From: Clostridiales bacterium UBA2432
GTDB lineage: Bacteria; Bacillota; Clostridia; Lachnospirales; Vallitaleaceae
DNA: 64,000 nt
Assembly (NCBI GenBank): GCA_002342805.1
Contig: DDQW01000014.1
Location: forward strand, 15,090-79,089
Direction of reading: 5' to 3'
A model generated the notes under the pieces. The model worked only from the letters and a program-made list of their open reading frames with translations, made no database searches and was not told the DNA's origin. The first letter of the stretch is position 1. Each line of letters opens with the position of its first letter. The position numbers and the translations under genes are program-made. Shown one piece after another: positions 53,756-62,713 of this stretch.

Positions 53756-54889
53756 TTAAACGGTAAATTCTGATTCAAAAACCGATGTGTTGATTTCTTC
53801 GCTTTGTGATACTAAGTGCTTTTGTACTTTTGTTCCGTCACGGCGTGTATACTGATATGTAATGGTATTTTTACCTTGATGCTTTGATGTATATAATAAT
53901 TGATCTGCATGGGATAGACACACCTCAATGTCACAAGGTTGATGACAGAGTACAAATCCTCCACTAAAGGAAGTAAATGCTTCAAGACTTCCTAATTGAT
54001 CCGATGCATGTTGTATTTTTTTCAATAACTCTAGCATTTTCGTTTTGGAACATCCATTATAAATAATGATAAATTCATCTCCACCATAACGTCCGACGAT
54101 ACCCTGTTCCCCCACAATGTCTCGTATGGTCGTTGCAGCTTTTTTTAATAACATATCTCCCATCACGTGCCCATAGGAGTCGTTTACTTGCTTAAAATTG
54201 TCTAAATCGACCATCCCGATTAATAATTTATTCTTTTTTTGCTTTCGCATTTTTTCGATTTCCCGGAAAACATAGCGCCGATTATAGATTGTTGTTAATT
54301 CATCATGTAAGGTCAAATAGGTCAATGCCTGTTTTTGTTTTCCTAATTCATCCAATGCGTACCGATAGGATTTTGCAAATGCTTTTAACATAAATGCACC
54401 TGCTATGAAGGTCAAGGGCAACTGGTACATAACGTCAATCATTTCCATCTTGGAATCAATAACTGCAAAGAATTGGGGATATTGATAACGCATGAAAATC
54501 ATGAACATAATTACAATTAATTCAGCCGTAAAAAACACAAACTGAGTTTTACCTTCAAAAAAATAAATGATGGCAATCATAATAAGAAAAGAATATGCAA
54601 CGGTAAAGGGATTTGAAAGGGATGAATTTAGCCAACCAAGTGGCAATAAGAGGAAAATCACAATAGTAAAAAAGATAATTCTCGCCGGTTGGACATATCG
54701 ATTATGCAAGAGCGCATACAAAACAATACCACTTAGTATCAAAGCAATCGCCCATTTTATATTGGCTTGCTTTGGATAATCGATGGCAATATTAACAAGA
54801 ATAAGTGCAATGGACATTACCATTGCACAAACAAGAATAATGGCAAATATTTGATCTTCTAACTTCAAGGACTGATACTTTTTTCTCAT
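53756..54889 (-). CDS. Membrane diguanylate cyclase without canonical I-site
   Basis: M8 of the longest frame (54889) follows AAGAGG by about eight bases, while the first ATG (54910) has no ribosome site. Five or six membrane segments fill residues 15-190. The GGDEF domain has FMRKQKKNKLLIGMVDLDNFK-like core (MVDLDNFKQVNDSYGH) and active site RYGGDEF. The position of the RxxD inhibitory site reads GEQG, so product inhibition by that route is absent. It precedes the esterase gene by 13 bp. Confidence 0.9.
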   Translation of the reverse strand: MRKKYQSLKLEDQIFAIILVCAMVMSIALILVNIAIDYPKQANIKWAIALILSGIVLYALLHNRYVQPARIIFFTIVIFLLLPLGWLNSSLSNPFTVAYSFLIMIAIIYFFEGKTQFVFFTAELIVIMFMIFMRYQYPQFFAVIDSKMEMIDVMYQLPLTFIAGAFMLKAFAKSYRYALDELGKQKQALTYLTLHDELTTIYNRRYVFREIEKMRKQKKNKLLIGMVDLDNFKQVNDSYGHVMGDMLLKKAATTIRDIVGEQGIVGRYGGDEFIIIYNGCSKTKMLELLKKIQHASDQLGSLEAFTSFSGGFVLCHQPCDIEVCLSHADQLLYTSKHQGKNTITYQYTRRDGTKVQKHLVSQSEEINTSVFESEFTV

Positions 54890-54949
54890 AATTTGTTCCT
54901 CTTCATCCATTAGAATATTTACCGTTTAATTATAGCCTATATAAACAAA

Positions 54950-57900
54950 TTAATCAATTGCTTCACTTAGTAAGAGAATTGTTAATGATTGTCCATACGT
55001 CATCGGTGAGATAGGAATATTCATATAAAAACGCTCATCCGGTCCAACCGGTGTCCCATAAGATACATTCTGAACAATTCCTTTTGCGTCAATATTATTT
55101 AAAACACCTTCCAATGCACCTTGCCCAATCACCTTATATTTTGGGTCTATATATCCTTTTCGTACTGCTTTTAATATTCCATACGCAAATGCCGCTGAAC
55201 CGGACGTTTCCAAATATGACGCTTTATTATCAATCACCGTGTGCCATAATCCACTTTCATCTTGAGTACTCGCTAGTGAATCAACTTGTTTCTTAAGAAT
55301 ATCTATGAGATAACTTTTTTTCTCTTCTTCAATGTCTACAATATCCAATAATTCTACAACGCCACATGTATACCATGAATTTCCTCTTGCCCAGTGTACT
55401 TTTCCGTAATTGTTTTGCTCATTCGAATCCCATCCATGGAAAAAAAGATTTGTCTTCGAGTCAAACAGGAATTGTATATGCAATTCAAATTGTCGAATGC
55501 TTTCTTCAACATACTCTTTTTTGTTGAACACGACCCCTGCTTTTGCTAAAAAAAGGCATGTCATAAATAAGGTATCAATAAGTGCTTGACCATCATTGGC
55601 ATCTCCGGTAATCATATGCTGTAAGAGTCCATCTTTGGTCCTGAGCATATCTTCGTATATCCAACGACTCCATTCTTTAGCAATACTCCCATAACTTTCT
55701 TTTTTAGTAATCTCATAAAGCTCTATGAGTGTTATCATTGGTGACATCGTATTTACATTTTTTTCAGGTAAACCATCGTGAATACGTTGATCATACCAAT
55801 TAATTAAAAACTCTAATGTCTTCGGGTCATGATTCATTTCATAGGATTTTAGCATTCCATACATTCCGACACCTTGAGGCCATTCCCATAAATTAATATC
55901 AATAAGCCCAATCGGATAAGGTTCATCCATGTCACTTTTAATGTTTTTTGTTGCATCTACTACTTTTTCCAAATATTCGTTCAATATTTTTTTTTCTATC
56001 ATAAGCGACGACTCCCATCCCATCTCAATCTTTCCATATTGAGGGTCAGTGAATGTAATCTTCTCTATGGATTGCTCATCTAATGTTTCAAAAGCTTGTG
56101 TATATTCATCAATAAACGTTTGGAAACTTCCGAACGTGTCTTGATGTCCCATTTGAATAATCCAGACATTTTCGTAACCCTGTGATTTTATCTCTCTATA
56201 CTGTGTCTCTCCTGTTTGAACAAGGTCAAGTCCTTGTTTTGCATACATTAAACCATAGACAGAATTTTTTCTAAAAAATACTGTATTAGAATTAAAATAG
56301 GCCTCATCAAACTGATCCATTGGGAAATAGGCATGTGTAAAATCGATTTCTTCATTTTGTGGAATCTTATATAATACAAGTGCCACTGATTTATATTGGA
56401 CAACGCGGGGAAGTATGCCATTACCTGCCCAGTAATTGGGCCTTCCACTTCCACCTACATGGGCTTCGCCCGGGTGGTTAATCCAAAAAAGTGTATTATC
56501 CTGAACGAATCCATGCACAACATGTTCTTGATATCCTTTTTGTCCGGGCTTAAAGTCCGTAGCCGATGATAAAATATAATCCTTTGTTTTATATGCATAA
56601 ACCGAAACATAATTTTTATATCCTTGCACGCGTTGGTATAAAAGTGCATCTTTATCTTTAATTTCTAGATACTTCAAGTATTCATCCGGCGCAGTATAAT
56701 CGGACAGACTTAATGAAACTGTCCCTAATGTTGATTGGTTTACATAACCTTGGTTCCAAATAATCCAGTTTAAAAACGAACTGCCATTTGTATAATTCCC
56801 TTTTAATTCTTTCGTATAACTTCTTCCAAACGTACACGATAATACCCCTTTATGACTATTGACCGCTAAATCCTTAAATATAAAATCCAGACCTTTTTTA
56901 GCATTTTCACACAAGAGTTTACTTTCTGACATCATGTAAAGATTAACTAAACCGAGTATATCGATAGGAATATATGCGCTCGAATTCCATTCTGTAATAC
57001 CTTCCTCAAAAAAGCGTTCGAACCAATATATCAGTCGTTCTTCTGCTTTTGTAACATGTTGCTTTCCCGTCAGTTGACTGTTTGTAAACAAGGCTTCTGA
57101 AAAAATTTGTCCCGCAATGAGCTCACATGTATGAAATAATAAGGCGTGATTTTCACTAAAAAACCACATAACATCATCACCGGGTTCATCCATCCAATAT
57201 CTAAAGTCTAAAATACAGCTTTGGATTTTCCCCCAAAATTCCTCACTAAATATTTCTTCATCTCGAAAGTCAATCCAAATCTTAAGTAGACTGACTAAAT
57301 AGAAGTCGCTACAATCATAACGATGATTAATCATATCAATATGTTTATCAATAATAGCTTGTGCAGATTCAATATCATACTTAGTAACTAGCATAGCTAA
57401 TGCTCTGTGGATATCATTCACGCCTTCTTTAGCTACATGTTCTAAAGCTATTTTTTTACGGAGACTTATGTCATCATTTGACATTTTCAATAGATTTCCA
57501 TGGTATATTTGCGCATTTAACGTTTTTTGAATATCTTGTTTACCCATCTTTATTTTAAATACAAAGGTATTATATCCTGTATAAAGTTCTGCGCTATTTG
57601 TAAGCTCTAACGATCTTGTACCTTTCTTTAACTTAACTGACAATGTCTGCACTTTATCATCCGCTAATATTTCACCCGGTACAATATCAACCGTTAAAGT
57701 TCCGTCATAGAGCAAAGGTTCTTTCCAGTGAAGGGTCACTTCTTTATCACAATAAAAATCGCTTTCAAAGTACATTTTTTCGAAGATTTTTTCAAAATAC
57801 TTCAATTGCTCAATCGTCTGGCTATCTTCATCTGTTGGAAGTTGTATTTTAACATCTCCCTCACTTAAATAGTCCAACCGAAAAAAGTATTGTGTATCCC

Positions 57901-58414
57901 GCTCTGCTAAATCATCAACTCGAATTTGAATTGTATTGATTCCTTTTTTCAATGGCATAGTAAATCGATGTTTCTGAGGCACATTTCGAGAAAATGGCAT
58001 GAATCGCGTCACTTCTTCCGTGTTGGCTAAAACAACTGCACCACCACACGTTGTCAATTCAAATTCACCGACTTCATCCTTATCAACTATAAGTTGTGTA
58101 TATGCATATACCTTTAAGTGTGTTGGATCAAACCAAAAATGTGAAAATTCGACATTTGGATTTCCCCATGGAAAATATATTTTCCATGCCTCAATTGCTT
58201 CAAATTCTTGTTCGTTAAATCGCATTTCTTCACGTGCGTTTTCAGCAAATTTTGTTTTACAAGGATTTTCATGAATTGAGAATCCTTGCAACAACCATTC
58301 GTTGACATCTCCATGCATCGTAACCGGTTCAAAGTCCACTTTTTTTTCTTCGATATTTGAGACAATCCATCGGTTTATTGTTTTATTTTTGTATAAAGGA
58401 TATATCATTTCCAT
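54950..58414 (-). CDS. Giant fusion protein ending in GH105 unsaturated uronyl hydrolase
   Basis: ATG 58414 is six bases after GGAGG; an ATG at 58435 overlaps the GH31 stop (TAATG) and is possible. About the last 370 residues are GH105/GH88: HWARGNSWYTCGVVELL, SYLETSGSAAFAYGILKAV and PMTYGQSLTILLLSEA. These enzymes hydrate the double bond of unsaturated uronyl-rhamnose products. The first 200 residues look like a beta-sandwich. Residues 320-780 look helical, then beta-rich, with WFFSENHALLFHT and EWNSSAYIPIDILGL, recalling alpha/alpha-toroid polysaccharide lyases. I do not recognise that family. No signal peptide, so it acts inside the cell. Confidence 0.85.
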   Translation of the reverse strand: MEMIYPLYKNKTINRWIVSNIEEKKVDFEPVTMHGDVNEWLLQGFSIHENPCKTKFAENAREEMRFNEQEFEAIEAWKIYFPWGNPNVEFSHFWFDPTHLKVYAYTQLIVDKDEVGEFELTTCGGAVVLANTEEVTRFMPFSRNVPQKHRFTMPLKKGINTIQIRVDDLAERDTQYFFRLDYLSEGDVKIQLPTDEDSQTIEQLKYFEKIFEKMYFESDFYCDKEVTLHWKEPLLYDGTLTVDIVPGEILADDKVQTLSVKLKKGTRSLELTNSAELYTGYNTFVFKIKMGKQDIQKTLNAQIYHGNLLKMSNDDISLRKKIALEHVAKEGVNDIHRALAMLVTKYDIESAQAIIDKHIDMINHRYDCSDFYLVSLLKIWIDFRDEEIFSEEFWGKIQSCILDFRYWMDEPGDDVMWFFSENHALLFHTCELIAGQIFSEALFTNSQLTGKQHVTKAEERLIYWFERFFEEGITEWNSSAYIPIDILGLVNLYMMSESKLLCENAKKGLDFIFKDLAVNSHKGVLSCTFGRSYTKELKGNYTNGSSFLNWIIWNQGYVNQSTLGTVSLSLSDYTAPDEYLKYLEIKDKDALLYQRVQGYKNYVSVYAYKTKDYILSSATDFKPGQKGYQEHVVHGFVQDNTLFWINHPGEAHVGGSGRPNYWAGNGILPRVVQYKSVALVLYKIPQNEEIDFTHAYFPMDQFDEAYFNSNTVFFRKNSVYGLMYAKQGLDLVQTGETQYREIKSQGYENVWIIQMGHQDTFGSFQTFIDEYTQAFETLDEQSIEKITFTDPQYGKIEMGWESSLMIEKKILNEYLEKVVDATKNIKSDMDEPYPIGLIDINLWEWPQGVGMYGMLKSYEMNHDPKTLEFLINWYDQRIHDGLPEKNVNTMSPMITLIELYEITKKESYGSIAKEWSRWIYEDMLRTKDGLLQHMITGDANDGQALIDTLFMTCLFLAKAGVVFNKKEYVEESIRQFELHIQFLFDSKTNLFFHGWDSNEQNNYGKVHWARGNSWYTCGVVELLDIVDIEEEKKSYLIDILKKQVDSLASTQDESGLWHTVIDNKASYLETSGSAAFAYGILKAVRKGYIDPKYKVIGQGALEGVLNNIDAKGIVQNVSYGTPVGPDERFYMNIPISPMTYGQSLTILLLSEAID

Positions 58415-58434
58415 CACTTTCCTCCGTACTTCCA

Positions 58435-60903
58435 TTATATTGAAATCAAATCTTTAATACTAAAATCAAGATCAACTGAATATTTTGATTCTACACATTC
58501 ATACTTGATGCGTGCACATTTTTTTTGCGCATCATACATCCAGCCTTTGTTTTTCGTTTCCCATGCCTGAGCCTCCATATAACGTTCTAACTCTTCTCCA
58601 TTGATTCTGATCTTTAATGGTGCTTTTTCTTTACAAACAACTGTTAAACTATATTTTTGAATATTCTCTTTATAATTCCCCTCCTGTTCAAACACAATGG
58701 TTACCTTATCCTCATTTGACTCTGTAAAAATATGTGTTGCCATATAGTCTTTTTTCTTGTAATTATTACTTATACCATCATCTTCATATAGGGTGAACTC
58801 CCCCTTTTCCCAAGGTTCAATAAGGAGTTCTAATTCATCTTCCACTTTTTTTTGCGGAATAATCGATCCCGCTCTAAAAAACAAAGGAACCGTTTCTAAG
58901 TCGACCGGTATAGTAATTTCCTTTCCACCTTCATATGTTTCAAGAGAAAACCAATGATACCAACTTGTTCCCTTAGGTAAATATATTTTACGTTCTTTTT
59001 CTCCCTTTTCAAATATACCTGCTACAAGCACAAATGGACCAAACATATAGTCAAAACTTTCTTCATAGACATTTTGGTCTTTTTGAAACTCATATACTAA
59101 GGGGCGCATTATAGGTTCACCAGCTTGATAAGCTTGATAACCTAGCGAATACATATAGGGCATGAATTGGTTGCGTAAGTGAATTGCACTTCGAATATAT
59201 GGTGTATACTCCGGATATGTCCATGGCTCTGTCACTGTGTTATCTGTATTACATGAATGGATGGAAAATCTTGGATGAAACATAGCATTTTGAATCCATC
59301 TTACCAATAGTTCCGGTTCAGGAATGGGGCCATCAAAGCCTCCAATATCAACGCCTTGATTCGCTACCCCTGATAATCCCATCCCTAACATCATCGATGT
59401 ATTGAATTTCATGTTTTTCCAACTTGTAAAATTATCACCTGCCCATGTTTGTGCATACCGTTGTATACCTGCAAAACCGGCCCTATTTAATATATAGGGA
59501 CGTTCATTTTCTCCGTATTTCAGGGAGGCATAGTAACTTGTGAATGCCATAAGATTGGGAAGGATAGGGCGTATTGCCATGAAATCAATTGGTGCATCTT
59601 CATAATTACACTGCGCTTGATCATCATCAATTTCATATTCATTGTTATCATTCCAAAATGCCCGAATCCCGTAATCAAATAGGTGTGCTTTCATATGTCG
59701 CGTCCATAGATCCCGTCCTTTGGGATTCGTAAAGTCAACGAAGCTAGCATCTCCTCCCCAATATCTACTCGTTACCGGTTTTTTTGTTTCTTTCGAGACG
59801 ATATACGCATCATTGTTGGAATATTCAGCATACAATGGATGTGACAAGAGCATTCCCGGCTTAATATTAGGTGAAACATAGACTTCTTTATCTCGCATTT
59901 GTTGAATAAAAGCACCCGGATCTTTAAATCGTTTTTTATTCCAGTTAAAAACATATCTTTTTCCATCTTCTCCTGTCGTGTATCCTGAGGAAAGATGAAA
60001 TCCACTACAAGGAACCTTCTCCGTTTTTGTTTTTTCCGCAAAATTTAATACCGCTTCATCTGCATTCTCATCTAATTCCGTATAGTACATTGTTGATCCC
60101 ATATACCCATAAGCATATTTGGGCAAAAGCACAGATTTTCCTGTTAAATCTGTATAGCGCCCAACGACGTCTTTAATACTCGGTCCATTTATGACAAAGA
60201 TATCCATATCTCCATCCTCAGACATAAAATACTTATATCTTCCCCAATACGCACTTCGTTCACAGCCCATATCAAATGTTGACGGATACGAATTATGATA
60301 AAAAATACCTGCAGCCGATTTATTCTTTACATTCGCCGTTATGTAGTACGGAATATGTTTATACAGGGGATCTGATACTTCTGCATCATAACCCAATGTA
60401 TCTGCATTATTCATTCTTAAACGACGACGATATTTATTTAACTTGCCACTTTTTTCTCCAAATCCATAAAATGTATCTGTATCCTGTATATGTTGGTAAT
60501 GATAAATCCTTCCTTGATCGTCTTTCATGTATGCCTTCTTTTTTACATCTTCATAAATAGTATGTCCTAATTGATTGTAGATTGTTAATCCAAAAGGATT
60601 TTTACTGATCTCAAGTCGAAGCGATTCTGTCGCCACCTCATAATATTCTTCTTTTTCACTAAAGGTATAGTTATATGGTTTAATGCGTTTTCTTTCTTTG
60701 GCAAGCATAGAATCCATTCTATCTTTCCATGCTGTGAGCACAAGTATATATGATGCATCTTCCGATAATGTTTCGCTAAAGGACGTCTTGATTCTTACAA
60801 TATCAGCGGTCAAGAACCACACGCGCATAAGCCCATTATTTGTTTCTATATCAACATATTCTTTTTTATCTGAAATTGACGTAATACAAACTAGTTTCTT
60901 CAT
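58435..60903 (-). CDS. GH31 family alpha-glycosidase
   Basis: The 822-residue enzyme has the N-terminal beta-sandwich, then the barrel with nucleophile D419 in FWNDNNEYE and acid/base D490 in TWAGDNFTSW, plus the GVDIGGFDG loop. C-terminal beta domains follow (FRAGSIIPQKK; LYEDDGISNNYKK). GH31 includes alpha-glucosidase, alpha-xylosidase and alpha-galactosidase. The WNDNNE site differs from the KTDFGE of alpha-xylosidase YicI. No signal peptide, so it acts on imported oligosaccharide. It lies between the permease gene (13 bp) and the GH105 fusion gene. Confidence 0.92.
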   Translation of the reverse strand: MKKLVCITSISDKKEYVDIETNNGLMRVWFLTADIVRIKTSFSETLSEDASYILVLTAWKDRMDSMLAKERKRIKPYNYTFSEKEEYYEVATESLRLEISKNPFGLTIYNQLGHTIYEDVKKKAYMKDDQGRIYHYQHIQDTDTFYGFGEKSGKLNKYRRRLRMNNADTLGYDAEVSDPLYKHIPYYITANVKNKSAAGIFYHNSYPSTFDMGCERSAYWGRYKYFMSEDGDMDIFVINGPSIKDVVGRYTDLTGKSVLLPKYAYGYMGSTMYYTELDENADEAVLNFAEKTKTEKVPCSGFHLSSGYTTGEDGKRYVFNWNKKRFKDPGAFIQQMRDKEVYVSPNIKPGMLLSHPLYAEYSNNDAYIVSKETKKPVTSRYWGGDASFVDFTNPKGRDLWTRHMKAHLFDYGIRAFWNDNNEYEIDDDQAQCNYEDAPIDFMAIRPILPNLMAFTSYYASLKYGENERPYILNRAGFAGIQRYAQTWAGDNFTSWKNMKFNTSMMLGMGLSGVANQGVDIGGFDGPIPEPELLVRWIQNAMFHPRFSIHSCNTDNTVTEPWTYPEYTPYIRSAIHLRNQFMPYMYSLGYQAYQAGEPIMRPLVYEFQKDQNVYEESFDYMFGPFVLVAGIFEKGEKERKIYLPKGTSWYHWFSLETYEGGKEITIPVDLETVPLFFRAGSIIPQKKVEDELELLIEPWEKGEFTLYEDDGISNNYKKKDYMATHIFTESNEDKVTIVFEQEGNYKENIQKYSLTVVCKEKAPLKIRINGEELERYMEAQAWETKNKGWMYDAQKKCARIKYECVESKYSVDLDFSIKDLISI

Positions 60904-60916
60904 ACTTCCTCCACTA

Positions 60917-61735
60917 TTATCCTTTTAATCCCGATGTAACCATTCCTTTTACAAATTGCTTTTGGAAGATCAAGAAAACAATTAATACCGGAATCATTGT
61001 AATTACAGATATCGCTAATAATCCGTTCCAATCCACATTGTATTGACCGACAAAGTTAGATATGGCTAATTGTACCGTGTATTTTTCAGGTGTACTTATA
61101 ACAATTAATGGCCATAAGAAGTCATTCCAACGCCACATAAATGAAAATATTGTTAAAACGGATAAAACAGGTTTTGATATTGGTAAAATCAGTTTTACAA
61201 ATATTCGCCACTCTGAAGCTCCATCAATTCGAGCCGCCTCTAAAAGTTCATCAGGTACTGAAAGTAAATATTGGCGCATTAGAAACAAGCCTGTCGGTGT
61301 TGCTGCAGGTGGTACAATAATACCTACAAATGTATTATATAAATTCAACTTCGTAATCACTTGAAATATTGGAATCATAATTACTTCTAAAGGAATCATT
61401 AATGTCGAGATAAAGCCAATCAGCAAAAAATCTCTTCCTTTAAACTTATACTTAGCTAAGGCAAATCCAGCCATTGTATTAATCACTAATGTGACCATTG
61501 TTGACAGAATCGTTACCATAAAACTATTGTAGAAGAATAATCCAAAATTCCCTTTTTTAAATGCAATAATGTAATTTTCTATGGATGGTTGACTTGGTAT
61601 TAACTCAGGTGGCCATTTATACAAACTTGTTCCTGCTTTAAATGATGATAGTACAATCCAAATAACCGGAAGCAAGAAGAAGGCCGAAATAATTATCAGG
61701 ACAAGATATACCATTAAATTTTTGCTTACTTTCAT
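60917..61735 (-). CDS. Carbohydrate ABC permease (MalG type)
   Basis: The 272-residue protein has six membrane segments. The EAA loop reads LLEAARIDGASEWRIFVKLILP, and FMWRWNDFLWPLIV and the C-terminal FQKQFVKGMVTSGLKG are typical of the MalG/UgpE group. It forms the channel with the MalF-type partner. Its first base overlaps the last base of that gene. No ATPase of the MsmK kind is in the operon, so a shared one elsewhere is expected. Confidence 0.93.
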   Translation of the reverse strand: MKVSKNLMVYLVLIIISAFFLLPVIWIVLSSFKAGTSLYKWPPELIPSQPSIENYIIAFKKGNFGLFFYNSFMVTILSTMVTLVINTMAGFALAKYKFKGRDFLLIGFISTLMIPLEVIMIPIFQVITKLNLYNTFVGIIVPPAATPTGLFLMRQYLLSVPDELLEAARIDGASEWRIFVKLILPISKPVLSVLTIFSFMWRWNDFLWPLIVISTPEKYTVQLAISNFVGQYNVDWNGLLAISVITMIPVLIVFLIFQKQFVKGMVTSGLKG

Positions 61736-62631
61736 TAAATTTCGCCTCCTTTATTCACTTTGAATTGGATTGAAGTTGTAATTAATATGATTAGGAAAAG
61801 GATTACCGACATTGCACTTGCATATCCAAGCTGATTTTTTTCAAAACCAAAACGATAAATATATTGAACGAGATATGTTGTCGCTCTCCCAGGTCCTCCA
61901 CCGGTTAGTGATACAATTAATGGATATGCTTTGAACGAATCAATAATTGCAAGCATAATAACCATAACACTTGTTGGTTTTAGCAGCGGTAAAGTAATTC
62001 GGGTAAACATCTGCCACTTCTTCGCTCCATCAATATTTGCAGCTTCATAAAATTCTGAAGGAATGCTCTGTAATCCGGAAATGAAAATAACCATAAAAAA
62101 ACCAATTCTCGACCACAATGTGGCAACAATGACAACAAGTGTTGCATAAAACGATTCCGATAACCAAGGTATCCCTTTTTGCCCTCCAAGTTCCATTAAA
62201 TAATTAATGATTCCGAAAGTATCTCCAAAAATCCATTTCCATGTTACTCCTACTACGATAAACGATATCATTGTTGGCCAATAAATAATTGCCCGAAAAA
62301 TGCCTTTGAATCGAATTTCTTTTATCAACAAAATAGCTATTCCCAAGGCAAGCACATAAATAGTTGGCACCACGATACCTGAATAAATTGCTGTTCGAAG
62401 CATTGTATCCCAAAAGTCGCTATCGCCAAATAATTTTACATAGTTTGTTATTCCCACAAATTCTTCTTCTGAAAGTCCATCATAATTTGTAAATGAAAAA
62501 TACAGTCCATATGCTGCGGGTATAACTACAAAAATAAAAAAGATTATAAAATTAGGAAAAACAAATAAATATGGCGCCAAAGCACGCTGGATATTAATTT
62601 TTCGTTTTTTTTGTTTTATTCGATGTTCCAT
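61735..62631 (-). CDS. Carbohydrate ABC permease (MalF type)
   Basis: The 298-residue protein has six membrane segments. FYEAANIDGAKKWQMFTRITLP is the EAA loop, and YLFVFPNFIIFFIFVVIPA begins the first segment. It pairs with the MalG-type permease, whose gene overlaps by one base. GGAGG precedes the start. It follows the binding-protein gene across 82 bp with a hairpin. Confidence 0.93.
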   Translation of the reverse strand: MEHRIKQKKRKINIQRALAPYLFVFPNFIIFFIFVVIPAAYGLYFSFTNYDGLSEEEFVGITNYVKLFGDSDFWDTMLRTAIYSGIVVPTIYVLALGIAILLIKEIRFKGIFRAIIYWPTMISFIVVGVTWKWIFGDTFGIINYLMELGGQKGIPWLSESFYATLVVIVATLWSRIGFFMVIFISGLQSIPSEFYEAANIDGAKKWQMFTRITLPLLKPTSVMVIMLAIIDSFKAYPLIVSLTGGGPGRATTYLVQYIYRFGFEKNQLGYASAMSVILFLIILITTSIQFKVNKGGEI

Positions 62632-62656
62632 ACATCAACCTCCGTACTTTTTAATA

Positions 62657-62694
62657 ATTAAAGGCTGCCTTTTCCTTCATCAGCAGCCTTTAAT
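62657..62694 (-). other. Hairpin between binding-protein and permease genes
   Basis: ATTAAAGGCTGC and GCAGCCTTTAAT are exact 12-bp arms around a 14-nt loop. No T-run follows on the minus strand. It probably lowers expression of the downstream genes or protects the binding-protein mRNA. Confidence 0.5.
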
Positions 62695-62713
62695 CACCAT
62701 CTATTTATTACTA

